From assembly GCA_020635875.1 (NCBI GenBank), contig JACJYY010000003.1:62001-126000 (forward strand): a DNA stretch of 64,000 nt, given 5' to 3'. The notes beneath the pieces were generated by a model. It was not told where the DNA came from. It made no database searches and saw only the letters and a program-made list of their open reading frames with translations. Made by a program: the position numbers and the translations under genes. This DNA comes from Flavobacteriales bacterium (GTDB lineage Bacteria > Bacteroidota > Bacteroidia > Flavobacteriales > Flavobacteriaceae). Of the stretch, positions 55,401 to 63,256 are shown piece by piece (within the stretch, counting starts at the first letter, position 1; each line of letters begins with the position of its first letter).

Positions 55401-58400
55401 TGGTAATGTAGTAAACGCAAATAATGAGTTTTGTTCATTAGATGGAAATACCATTACGCTTTCAAGCTTATTAGATGGGACACAAACAGCAGGAGGAATT
55501 TGGACTGATACGGATAATGGTAATGCAGTAATAGCGGATCAGTTTAATCCTCAAAATGCAGGTGTAGGAACATATAACTACAGATATACTGTAACTTCAC
55601 AAGGATGTAATCAGATTTCAGATTTTGTAGATTTAGCAATTACAGTAGTAGGACCTGCAAATGCAGGATCTGATAGTGCTCTTAATTTCTGTATCGACGA
55701 TCCTAATAAACCTAATGCTTTATTGTTGATTAATGAGTTGATAGGTGTTGGAATTGATAATTCTGGTACTTGGACTGATGGTGGAGGTGCTGCTTTAGGG
55801 GACAATACTACAACCGTAAATGTTTCTACTTTAGCATTAGGAACGCATGTATATACTTATACAGTTAATAATGGAAATCAATGTGGTGCTCAAACGGCAA
55901 CTGTTTCAATTATAATAGACCCAAGACCTGATTCTGGTGTTGCTGTGAATAATGGAGCAAAAACAATAGTTTGTAGTTCGGATGTGTCTTTTGATTTAGG
56001 GACTTTATTAAATGGTGCACAAGCAGGTGGGGTTTGGACAAATCTTTCTAATCAGGTGGTGTCAAACATGTTTAATCCTCAGACTGCAACTATAGGTTTA
56101 CACAAGTTTAACTATACCGTTACTTCAGTCGGTTGTAATGGTGAAACTGCTGTGACTCAAGTAGAAGTAGAAGTAACCCAAGGTCCTAATGCAGGTACGA
56201 GTGCCACAGTAGAATTCTGTGAGGGAGAATTAGCTGGACTAGGAGCTTATAACATTTTAGGTGCTTTAGGTGCTAATGTGGATCAAAATGGTACTTGGGA
56301 TAATCCAGCGGTTGTTAATAATAGAATTGATTTAACGGGTGCATCTGTAGGAACAACAGTTTATACTTATACTGTTAATCCTGTTTTAGGTTCTACTTGT
56401 GTGGCTGATGTTAAAACGGTTACCATAACTATTCAACCTAGACCAGAGCCTGGGCAATCAGTATTACCGCTTGTTCCGGTATGTAGTTCTGAATCGGCTT
56501 TTAACTTAAATGATTTATTAGTTAATGAAGTTGCTGGTGGAGTTTGGACAAACTCGGCTGGAGTTGTTGTTAATGGTACTTTTGATCCAAGTTCAGATCA
56601 ATCTGATGTGTTCACTTATACTGTAACATCTTCTTCTTGTTCTGTTCCAACACGACAAGTTAATGTTACTATTTTGGTACAAAATAATCCACCTCAAGTA
56701 ACTTCTTTTGCTAGCTCAGGTAATGTGTGTTCAGGAAATCCTGCCCAAGTGACAATTCAAGGTACTGCTGATGCCGTGGTAACAATTGATTATGCAGGCA
56801 ACACTTCAGGAGCACAACAAGTTACTTTAACTGGAGGTACAGGAACTTTTCAAACTCTAGAAAATGTTAATGCTGACACTCAATTTACAATTTCATCAAT
56901 TTCTTATGCAGGGCCTAAAGGTTGTCCTCAAGTTGTAAATGCTAATAATACAGCAACAGTTACCGTAGAGCAGACACCTACAGCAACAATTAGTGGTAGC
57001 TCTACTATTTGTTCAGGAAGTGCTTCTGCAATTACATTTGGAGGTACAGTTGGTGCAACAGTTACGTATACAAGATCCGATGTTCAAGGTAATCAGCAAA
57101 TTACTTTAACGGGTGGTGCTGCAGATACACTTATACCAACACCTGCTTTAACAGCTACAACTACGTTTACTCTTGTAAGTGTAACGTCACCAGCAGGATG
57201 TTCAGATAATAGTTTAAATGGAAGTGCTGTAGTAACTGTTCTTTCGCCTTCGACGGCCAACTTAGATGTTCAGAATACGCTAACGGCTTGTAGAAATTCA
57301 TCACCTACTCTTAATATTACAGGAGCTACACCAAATGCTACAATAACTTATAACAGAAGTGATGATGTGGGAACAGATTACACTGTAACAACTGATGGTA
57401 CAGGAGCTTTGACTTCTCCAATAACAATTAACAATATTCAAAATGATGTTACAGTTACATTAACGAGATTGGATGTGACAACAAACGGTCTTACTTGTAG
57501 TACTGTTATTACTAATCAAACTCAGACAATCGTTGTTTCTCAACAGCCTATTGCAGGTGCATTAACAACCACAGCTGCTCAACATAATAATGCGGTATGT
57601 TCAGGAGGTAATATAGGACTTCAATTTACTGGTGGTACAGCGGGTGCAGTTGTTACTTATCAAGTTTTTGCAAGTGATGGAGTTACTCAAATTGGTCAAG
57701 ACAGAACAGTTACATTATTGAATAATGGATCGTATAACGGTACTAGCGATATCTCTAATATTACTCAGGATATTATTATTAGAATTACAAAAGTTACACA
57801 AGGTTGTGAAAACAACAGTCCAGGTATAGTTGACTTACCAATAGCTGTTACGGTTCCTCCAGTAATTGCTAATGCTAAAGTGTCAGTTCAGAGTAATGGT
57901 TCGGTATGTTTTGGTACGACCGCTACTGTTGATATAACAGACGCTTCTAGTTTACCTGATGCAACATATGACGTGACATACGTGTTGTCTGGGGATAATA
58001 GTAATGGTGCAGGTACAATTGTAGCTGTTACTTTCAATGGAGGTGCAGGTTCTTTTGTAATACCTACAAACCAATTGGCAAATGCGGGTTCTACTGACGT
58101 TCAAATTCAAAGTATCAATTTAGGTAACGGTTGTGATATTGCTGGTGCTACATTTAATGATAATGACGCAACAATTACAGTTCATTCGCTTGTTCCTGAC
58201 TTGACTAGGTCAACATCTGATTTATACTTGTGTGTGTTAGATGGACAAACGTTTACATTCAATGATTTAAAATCTGAATTTACTGTTGCTTCAGGCTTTG
58301 AAATTATTTGGTATGATAGTTCAGGCGTTCAAAAGACAGGAGTCGGTATTCCTGATTCTAAAGTAACAAACGGAGTGTATTATGCAGAATTGATTAATTC

Positions 58401-58770
58401 GTCAAGCACTTGTCCAAGTCCAAATAGATTTCAATTGAATGTGTTTATTGATAAATGTCATTCTGCACCAAATGTTGTAACGCCTAATAGTCCTAATGTT
58501 GGTGGGCCAGGTACTGGTGTAACTGATGCGAACGTATTCCAGATTTATGATATTCAGTTCCTATTCCCTAAGTATTCGTATGATGTTTATAATAGATATG
58601 GAGTTAAATTATTTACTGGAGATATCAATAACCCTATATGGGATGGTAAATCAACAGAGGGTAATTTAGGAGTAAATGAAGTAGTGCCAACAGGTGTGTA
58701 TTACTATGTAATAAACTTTAATGATGGTAAGACTAAACCTGAACAAGGATACTTTTATTTAAGTAGATAA
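52417..58770 (+). CDS. Giant modular surface adhesin with gliding-type C-terminal domain (T9SS type B cargo)
   Basis: 2117 residues: signal peptide (hydrophobic to TAWAQ, about 39; an ATG at 52447 is an alternative start), two N-terminal beta domains, 14 tandem Ig-like modules of about 87 residues (about 205-1425), five further Cys-Ser-Gly-starting beta modules (about 1428-1925), and a CHU_C/gliding-motility-associated C-terminus (about 2018-2117) with YDVYNRYGVKLFTGD and VPTGVYYYVINFNDGK. Each Ig-like module has one cysteine near its start and another near its end. It is SprB-like in design, probably a surface adhesin. A PorP/SprF-like gene follows after 5 nt. Confidence 0.88.
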   Translation: MLSKIKTEIHMGFFTFLGRSKVAFFTLALLSSTMTAWAQCPLPLPTKTQTGQTVCAPKAEDVTLSVINIVQGVGLKYYATEKFGQELPINTVLQGPIAIVWVSQSNGQCESERVSVPVTIFISSDPVIDSPQRFCNDPQNPPTVSQIVTGIAPSELRIYHSSDANTEIDPATPMVSGDTYLVRRVVAGCDSGQVPVQVLLDNLLVPEVGVPFEFCEDSVPANDINLWGQFANKPAETGTWTTNAPGITPPATFDGNINITGLGIGNYTFTYTVPSPDGNQCPDQLNTVAVNVVKFANSGVTNTVNKCSADPVFNLFDELLPDPVLGVPDAGGVWTPALASGGNDFDPAVDQAGIYIYTVNNNVCPVAVTPIIVNIQQQDNPGVSSEVVFCENVVDTTAPFDLITHLGPTVTPGGTWSTQTAVQVSQDERGTIDIAGLAVGDYVFTYTLLPAGICPAPAPSTVTVKIEKFKTAGTSGNLQICSNEGEVDLTTRIGGDAGGVWTFTDINDNNNQVPFDGTFDPAVDPAGEYTYTVTNQSCSSDQSVMQITIGNFVDPGTGTTLNYCEPGTDPAVSIDNAADLNLWAQLTGTPDAGGTWTDPQGAVIPGGNQPADQVISGLGIGTYNYTYTTTGDCNNTAVVSVVVDPLPNAGGVIAPVTVCSTDGNFDLNAQLVGAQAGGVWTAPGGAVVNSNLDLATAVQGQYTYTVTSVGCQASATQTIDLTITPAANTGTPIGDIEYCITTIGTQPDLLLANTLNGEDAGGVWSVPQGSPLVINNADQANASANVTALPVGDYNVTYTIPGDCSLAPSTITISVKPQLTAGAQTSTGIQVCSAGNSVDLFTRLEGNPTQGGTWTFNGQPISGIINPQFAQSGDYTYTMPAGICVGQATNTINVQITPSANSGGDGEVHFCEADLGTIAPFELKQYLQDTNPDVGSWVSPGFGVVIQTAYEGLVDVNTLPLGAHQFVFTTNTPDATDCESSSTVTVYIDPNQVEGGNVVNANNEFCSLDGNTITLSSLLDGTQTAGGIWTDTDNGNAVIADQFNPQNAGVGTYNYRYTVTSQGCNQISDFVDLAITVVGPANAGSDSALNFCIDDPNKPNALLLINELIGVGIDNSGTWTDGGGAALGDNTTTVNVSTLALGTHVYTYTVNNGNQCGAQTATVSIIIDPRPDSGVAVNNGAKTIVCSSDVSFDLGTLLNGAQAGGVWTNLSNQVVSNMFNPQTATIGLHKFNYTVTSVGCNGETAVTQVEVEVTQGPNAGTSATVEFCEGELAGLGAYNILGALGANVDQNGTWDNPAVVNNRIDLTGASVGTTVYTYTVNPVLGSTCVADVKTVTITIQPRPEPGQSVLPLVPVCSSESAFNLNDLLVNEVAGGVWTNSAGVVVNGTFDPSSDQSDVFTYTVTSSSCSVPTRQVNVTILVQNNPPQVTSFASSGNVCSGNPAQVTIQGTADAVVTIDYAGNTSGAQQVTLTGGTGTFQTLENVNADTQFTISSISYAGPKGCPQVVNANNTATVTVEQTPTATISGSSTICSGSASAITFGGTVGATVTYTRSDVQGNQQITLTGGAADTLIPTPALTATTTFTLVSVTSPAGCSDNSLNGSAVVTVLSPSTANLDVQNTLTACRNSSPTLNITGATPNATITYNRSDDVGTDYTVTTDGTGALTSPITINNIQNDVTVTLTRLDVTTNGLTCSTVITNQTQTIVVSQQPIAGALTTTAAQHNNAVCSGGNIGLQFTGGTAGAVVTYQVFASDGVTQIGQDRTVTLLNNGSYNGTSDISNITQDIIIRITKVTQGCENNSPGIVDLPIAVTVPPVIANAKVSVQSNGSVCFGTTATVDITDASSLPDATYDVTYVLSGDNSNGAGTIVAVTFNGGAGSFVIPTNQLANAGSTDVQIQSINLGNGCDIAGATFNDNDATITVHSLVPDLTRSTSDLYLCVLDGQTFTFNDLKSEFTVASGFEIIWYDSSGVQKTGVGIPDSKVTNGVYYAELINSSSTCPSPNRFQLNVFIDKCHSAPNVVTPNSPNVGGPGTGVTDANVFQIYDIQFLFPKYSYDVYNRYGVKLFTGDINNPIWDGKSTEGNLGVNEVVPTGVYYYVINFNDGKTKPEQGYFYLSR
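53029..56695 (+). repeat. 14 tandem protein-level repeats alternating in two types
   Basis: Within the adhesin, modules with an FCE-type start and an ending like GLAVGDYVFTYT alternate with modules with a CSS-type start, AGGVWT, a FDP segment and an ending like YTYTVTSxxC. That gives seven pairs of about 175 residues. Nucleotide identity between copies is not obvious by eye. Confidence 0.75.
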
Positions 58771-58775
58771 TAATT

Positions 58776-59741
58776 ATGGAAAATCAATTATATAAAATGA
58801 GAAATTGTAGCCTAAAGAATATCATTTCTTTTGTAATACTATTTGTTTCGATAAATAGTTTTGCTCAGCAAGAAACTCTATTTACACAGTATATGTACAA
58901 TATGAGTATCATTAATCCAGGTTATGCTACTAGTGATGTGGGGACTATCAATCTAGGAGGTATGTATCGTACGCAATGGGTTGGTGTTGGTGGAGCACCT
59001 GATTCTGGTCTGTTGTTTGCACATACAGCACTTTCGGATAAGGTGGAAGTTGGATTTAATCTGTTAAATGATCAAAGGGGAGATGGAGTACTTGCCGACA
59101 CTAAAATAAATGTGGATTTTGCCTATGTTTTAAAAGTTTCGGAGGGCACTAAATTATCTTTGGGTCTTAAGGGTGGTATGTCTTTATTCAGTGCAAACGT
59201 ATCTTCGTTGTCAGGTTCCATTAATAATCCGTATGTTTCTAATGAGAGTTATGTATTACCTAATGTGGGTGTAGGAGGCTTTTTGTTTGGAGACAAGTAT
59301 TATGTGGGAATCTCTTCCCCAAATCTGTTAAGCACTGATAAGAGTAAAACGGTAGGTGCTATAGCTACTTCTACTGAAGTTCAGAGTATTCATTATTATT
59401 TAACTGGTGGTTATGTATTTGATTTATCAGAAAATTTAAAATATAAACCATCCTTAATGTTAAGGGCAGAACCTTCAGTTCCTCTTTCTATTGATATTAA
59501 TAATAATGTATTAATTAATAATAAATTGGAAGTAGGTTTAGGGTATCGTCACAACGCGGATTTAATGGCGAATGTGGTGTTTAGTATAACTCCTAAATTG
59601 AGAATAGGATATGCTTATGATTACGCTTTATTTAATGACTTACAAGATTTTAGTTCAGGTTCTCATGAAATAATGTTGTTATGGGATTTAGGCGGTATTA
59701 AGCGATCAATTAGTTACGATAAATCACCAAGATTTTATTAA
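58776..59741 (+). CDS. PorP/SprF-family type IX secretion outer membrane protein
   Basis: 321 residues: signal peptide (to INSFAQ), then QETLFTQYMYNMSIINPGYA, the diagnostic PorP/SprF opening, and alternating beta strands of an outer-membrane barrel with TQWVGVGGAPDSGLLFAHTA and a C-terminal LGYRHNADLM...RIGYAYDYAL segment. SprF-like proteins are needed for secretion or attachment of the type B cargo encoded beside them. It lies between the giant adhesin (5 nt upstream) and an OmpA-family gene (17 nt downstream). Confidence 0.93.
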   Translation: MENQLYKMRNCSLKNIISFVILFVSINSFAQQETLFTQYMYNMSIINPGYATSDVGTINLGGMYRTQWVGVGGAPDSGLLFAHTALSDKVEVGFNLLNDQRGDGVLADTKINVDFAYVLKVSEGTKLSLGLKGGMSLFSANVSSLSGSINNPYVSNESYVLPNVGVGGFLFGDKYYVGISSPNLLSTDKSKTVGAIATSTEVQSIHYYLTGGYVFDLSENLKYKPSLMLRAEPSVPLSIDINNNVLINNKLEVGLGYRHNADLMANVVFSITPKLRIGYAYDYALFNDLQDFSSGSHEIMLLWDLGGIKRSISYDKSPRFY

Positions 59742-59758
59742 AATAAAGTATCAAGACG

Positions 59759-61906
59759 ATGAGAAAATTAGTTAGTATTTTATTGATTTTGTTTGTTAGT
59801 GTTTCTGTTTTGGCACAAAACGAGACTATTGAAGAGGCAAACAAATTATTTAAGAAAAAGGCGTATCTCGAAGCTGCGACTTTATATAAGGAGAGTGGTT
59901 TAACTAGTAAAACTGTTCTGGAAAAATTAGGTGACTGTTACTTCTATAATAACCACATGGCTTCTGCTTCTGAAGTGTATGGTCAATTGTTTAAGCAATA
60001 TAAATCTGAGGAGATTGATCCGTTATATCTTGAGCGTTATGCAGAGACACTAAAGGCAACTCAGAACTATTCTAAATATGATGAGTTAATGAAGAAATCT
60101 TCTGGATCCGACGAGGCTATCAAACAAGTGTTAGCCAATTTGGATGAAAATCTGAAATATGCTTTTAAAACAGAAGTTTTAAAATATGACTTAGAAGGCT
60201 CGAATTTTGGGGCAAATTACTTTGGTGAGGATAAAATTATTTTTGCTACCACATCAAATAAAGAAAGACCTGTTTATTCTTGGAATAATAAGCCTTACTT
60301 GGATTTGATGGTAGCTACCTCTAAAGACGGAGCGTTATCAGATTTTGAGTTATTACCTGATGCGATTAACAGTAAGACACATGAAGCTTCTGCTGTGTTA
60401 AGCAGTGACGGTGAAGTACTTTATTTTTCTAGAACAGGTAAGAAAAAGGTAAAAGACGGAGACATTAAACATACAAATGTTTCGATTTATAAATCGGTTA
60501 AGGTAGACGGAAAATGGTCAAAACCTGAAATATTACCGTTTTGTTCAGATGATTATTCGACACAGCACCCTACTTTGAGTGCTGATGGGACAAAGATGTA
60601 TTTTTCTAGTAACATGCCTGGAAGTATTGGGTCTTTTGATATCTATGAAGTGTCTATTAAGAGTGATGGTTATGGAAAACCTAACAATTTAGGTCCAACG
60701 ATTAATACAGAAGGTAGAGAGCAATTTCCTTTCATTAGTAGTAATGGAACCTTGTACTTTGCTTCTAATGGTTATGTAGGATTTGGAGGTTTGGATTTAT
60801 ATTACGCTTCGAGTGAAAACGGAGTGTTCAGTTCTCCTGTTAATTTAGGAGAAACAATTAATAGCGGATTGGACGATTTTGCAATGGTGATAGATGAGGA
60901 GACGAACAGAGGTTATTTCTCGTCTGATCGTTCTGATGAAGATACTATGTACACTTTGATTCGTGAGGAAAAGGAATTAGGAAAGCTAATTGTTAAAGGT
61001 CAAGTTAAAGATTTATTTACAGGAAAGTTAGTGCCAGGGACAGTAGTTTCTGTTTTGAGAGACAAACAAATTCCTGTGGCTAGTCAAATCGTTGGAATTG
61101 ATGGAGTTTATAACTTGACCGTACCTGATTATAACACCTATACTGTTAAAGCGGCTCACAAGGATTATAACGTTCAGGAAAGAGAACTAGTAATTGATGA
61201 AAACTATAAGGGTGATGAGTTTGATGTTTTATTAGAACCAGTTAATGAAGAAGTTGATTTTAAAGGGGAAAATTATGCCAGAGGAACTGTTAAAAGTAAT
61301 GAAACTGGTGAGCCTTTATTAGGAACTTTGGTTTCTCTTTACGATGAGAAAGGTGGGTTGTTAGACTCTAAAGTCGTGGATGAAATGGGAAGATATACTT
61401 TCGATATCGAACCAAACAAAAACTATGTGTTAACTGCACATAATGATCAGCATGATGTATACGAAAAAAGTTTCTCTGTCAATGACTCAGACAATAAAGT
61501 GTTTTCATACGATATCTTTATGTTAAAATCGACTGTTAAACCAGAAGAAGTTCAACAATACACAATACCTAATATCAATTTTGATTTTGATAAATCAAAC
61601 ATTAGACCTGATGCTGCGGTTATCTTGGATAAAGTTATTGCTTATATGATGGAAAATGAAAAGGTAAGTGTTGAGATTGCAGGTCACGCTGATGCGTATG
61701 GATTTAATGAGTATAATATTTTGCTTTCTCAACGAAGAGCTACAGCTACAGCTAAATATCTTATCAGTAGAGGAATTGACAGAAGCAGAATTAATACATC
61801 TTATTTTGGTGAGAAATTACCACTTAACGGATGTATAAAAGAAGATATATGTACACCAGAAGAATATGCTATTAACAGAAGATGTGAATTCACACCTGTA
61901 CAATAG
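59759..61906 (+). CDS. OmpA-family protein with WD40-like propeller (PorE-type)
   Basis: 715 residues: signal peptide (to SVLAQN), TPR-like helices (about 20-120), a PD40-type beta-propeller (LSADGTKMYFSSNMPGSIGS, FISSNGTLYFASNGYVGFGG), two carboxypeptidase-regulatory-like beta-sandwiches (about 405-590), and a C-terminal OmpA peptidoglycan-binding domain (NINFDFDKSNIRPDAA, SVEIAGHADAYG, LSQRRATATAKYLISRG). It is the standard partner of PorP/SprF proteins, anchoring the outer membrane complex to the cell wall. It is last in the operon; a terminator follows. Confidence 0.92.
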   Translation: MRKLVSILLILFVSVSVLAQNETIEEANKLFKKKAYLEAATLYKESGLTSKTVLEKLGDCYFYNNHMASASEVYGQLFKQYKSEEIDPLYLERYAETLKATQNYSKYDELMKKSSGSDEAIKQVLANLDENLKYAFKTEVLKYDLEGSNFGANYFGEDKIIFATTSNKERPVYSWNNKPYLDLMVATSKDGALSDFELLPDAINSKTHEASAVLSSDGEVLYFSRTGKKKVKDGDIKHTNVSIYKSVKVDGKWSKPEILPFCSDDYSTQHPTLSADGTKMYFSSNMPGSIGSFDIYEVSIKSDGYGKPNNLGPTINTEGREQFPFISSNGTLYFASNGYVGFGGLDLYYASSENGVFSSPVNLGETINSGLDDFAMVIDEETNRGYFSSDRSDEDTMYTLIREEKELGKLIVKGQVKDLFTGKLVPGTVVSVLRDKQIPVASQIVGIDGVYNLTVPDYNTYTVKAAHKDYNVQERELVIDENYKGDEFDVLLEPVNEEVDFKGENYARGTVKSNETGEPLLGTLVSLYDEKGGLLDSKVVDEMGRYTFDIEPNKNYVLTAHNDQHDVYEKSFSVNDSDNKVFSYDIFMLKSTVKPEEVQQYTIPNINFDFDKSNIRPDAAVILDKVIAYMMENEKVSVEIAGHADAYGFNEYNILLSQRRATATAKYLISRGIDRSRINTSYFGEKLPLNGCIKEDICTPEEYAINRRCEFTPVQ

Positions 61907-61929
61907 TTAACTGTTGTTAGAAAAACTAA

Positions 61930-61965
61930 GCCATCAATAGTATTACTGTTGATGGTTTTTCTTTT
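61930..61965 (+). terminator. Rho-independent terminator of the adhesin operon
   Basis: CCATCAATAG pairs with CTGTTGATGG (one G-T pair) around a 6-nt loop, followed by a T-rich run, 24 nt after the OmpA-family stop codon. Confidence 0.8.
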
Positions 61966-61975
61966 ATAGTTATTT

Positions 61976-62653
61976 ATGAAAAAGATAATCATTACTGGTA
62001 TAAGTCGTGGCATTGGGCTGGAACTAACCAAGCTATTGGCGGCAAAAGGGCATTCAGTGTTAGCCTTGTCTCGTTCTATTAACACGGAATTAAGTGCATT
62101 ATCCAATGTGCAATGCAAATCGGTGGATTTAACCCTTGAAGAAGATCTTGATAAGGTTAAATCGTTTATAGATGAACACTGGAAAAATGTTGATATTGTT
62201 ATTAATAATGCGGGGACATTATTGAATAAACCTTTTGAGCAAATCACTACACAAGAATTTGAATATGTGTATAGGGTAAATGTCTTCGGTGTCGCTTCGC
62301 TAATAAGAATAGCTGTGCCTTATATGCATAAAGGCGGTCACGTTGTTACTATCAGTAGCATGGGAGGCATTCAAGGGAGTCTTAAGTTTCCTGGATTGGC
62401 TGCTTATAGTTCTAGTAAAGGTGCGGTTATTACTCTTTCGGAATTATTAGCCGAAGAGTACAAGGAAAAAGGCATATCCTTTAATGCATTAGCATTAGGA
62501 GCTGTACAAACAGAAATGTTAGAAGAAGCATTCCCTGGTTATCAGGCAGATATTCAACCTCAACAAATGGCTCAGTACATAGCAGACTTTTCACTGACAG
62601 CGAATCAATACATCAATGGGAAGGTAATCGAGGTATCTACGTCAACCCCTTAA
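61976..62653 (+). CDS. Short-chain dehydrogenase/reductase (SDR)
   Basis: 225 residues, classical SDR fold. The cofactor loop is ITGISRGIGLELTK (TGxxxGxG), the structural motif is IVINNAGTL (NNAG), and the catalytic Ser-Tyr-Lys are seen in VVTISSMGG and AYSSSKGAV. The substrate is unknown. The following SprT-like gene starts 2 nt after its stop codon. Confidence 0.92.
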   Translation: MKKIIITGISRGIGLELTKLLAAKGHSVLALSRSINTELSALSNVQCKSVDLTLEEDLDKVKSFIDEHWKNVDIVINNAGTLLNKPFEQITTQEFEYVYRVNVFGVASLIRIAVPYMHKGGHVVTISSMGGIQGSLKFPGLAAYSSSKGAVITLSELLAEEYKEKGISFNALALGAVQTEMLEEAFPGYQADIQPQQMAQYIADFSLTANQYINGKVIEVSTSTP

Positions 62654-62655
62654 TA

Positions 62656-63255
62656 ATGAAAGAAGTTTTAGCACCATATATACCTGATCATGCTTTGGAT
62701 GGTGTTTTTGAGCTCATAAGGTTTAATCAGGTTAGACTTAAAATTGTAAATGAACGGAAGACCCGTCATGGGGATTATAAAAAGAATCCAGATGGTACAC
62801 ATACCATTACGGTTAATGCTTCTTTAAACAAGTATAAATTTCTCATGACACTAATTCATGAGCTGGCACATCTGGTAGCCTTCAAAAAGTTTGGTCATTC
62901 TATAAAGCCCCATGGAATGGAATGGAAGTTTACTTATCAGCAAATGATGTTGCCTTATTTAAGACCAGAAATTTTTCCTCATGAGATTTTACCACTCATG
63001 GCAAGGCATTTTAAGAGCCCTACAGCTAGTAGTGATACTGATGCGACATTATCCCTAGCTTTAAAGCAATTTGATGCTAAAAGTGACTTATATTACGTAT
63101 TTGAACTACCTCAAGGTGCCTTTTTTAGATTGTCAAATGGGAAAATTTTCCAAAAAGGACCATTACGGATCAAAAGATATGAATGTATCGAAGTTTCAAC
63201 ACAAAGGCGTTTTGCATTTAGTCCTAATGCCGAGGTAGAGTTGTTACCGTCATAG
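62656..63255 (+). CDS. SprT-like zinc metalloprotein
   Basis: 199 residues. LIHELAHLVAFKKFGHSIKPHG carries HExxH plus a downstream histidine, the SprT/Spartan-type zinc site, after the N-terminal helical part RLKIVNERKTRHGDYKKNPD. The bacterial SprT family is of uncertain function and may be a protease. There is no signal peptide, so it is cytoplasmic, unlike the secreted HExxH protein at 39177. It is co-transcribed with the SDR gene and convergent with the ABC ATPase gene, 1 nt away. Confidence 0.85.
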   Translation: MKEVLAPYIPDHALDGVFELIRFNQVRLKIVNERKTRHGDYKKNPDGTHTITVNASLNKYKFLMTLIHELAHLVAFKKFGHSIKPHGMEWKFTYQQMMLPYLRPEIFPHEILPLMARHFKSPTASSDTDATLSLALKQFDAKSDLYYVFELPQGAFFRLSNGKIFQKGPLRIKRYECIEVSTQRRFAFSPNAEVELLPS

Positions 63256-63256
63256 A

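Noticed and set aside
53029..56695. CRISPR-like or direct DNA repeat array
   Set aside because: The periodicity is in protein modules of about 87 codons with diverged DNA; there are no short identical repeats with unique spacers.
61801..62247. 148-codon minus-strand open frame over the OmpA/SDR region
   Set aside because: It spans a terminator and the ends of two clear genes on the plus strand and has no recognisable motif.
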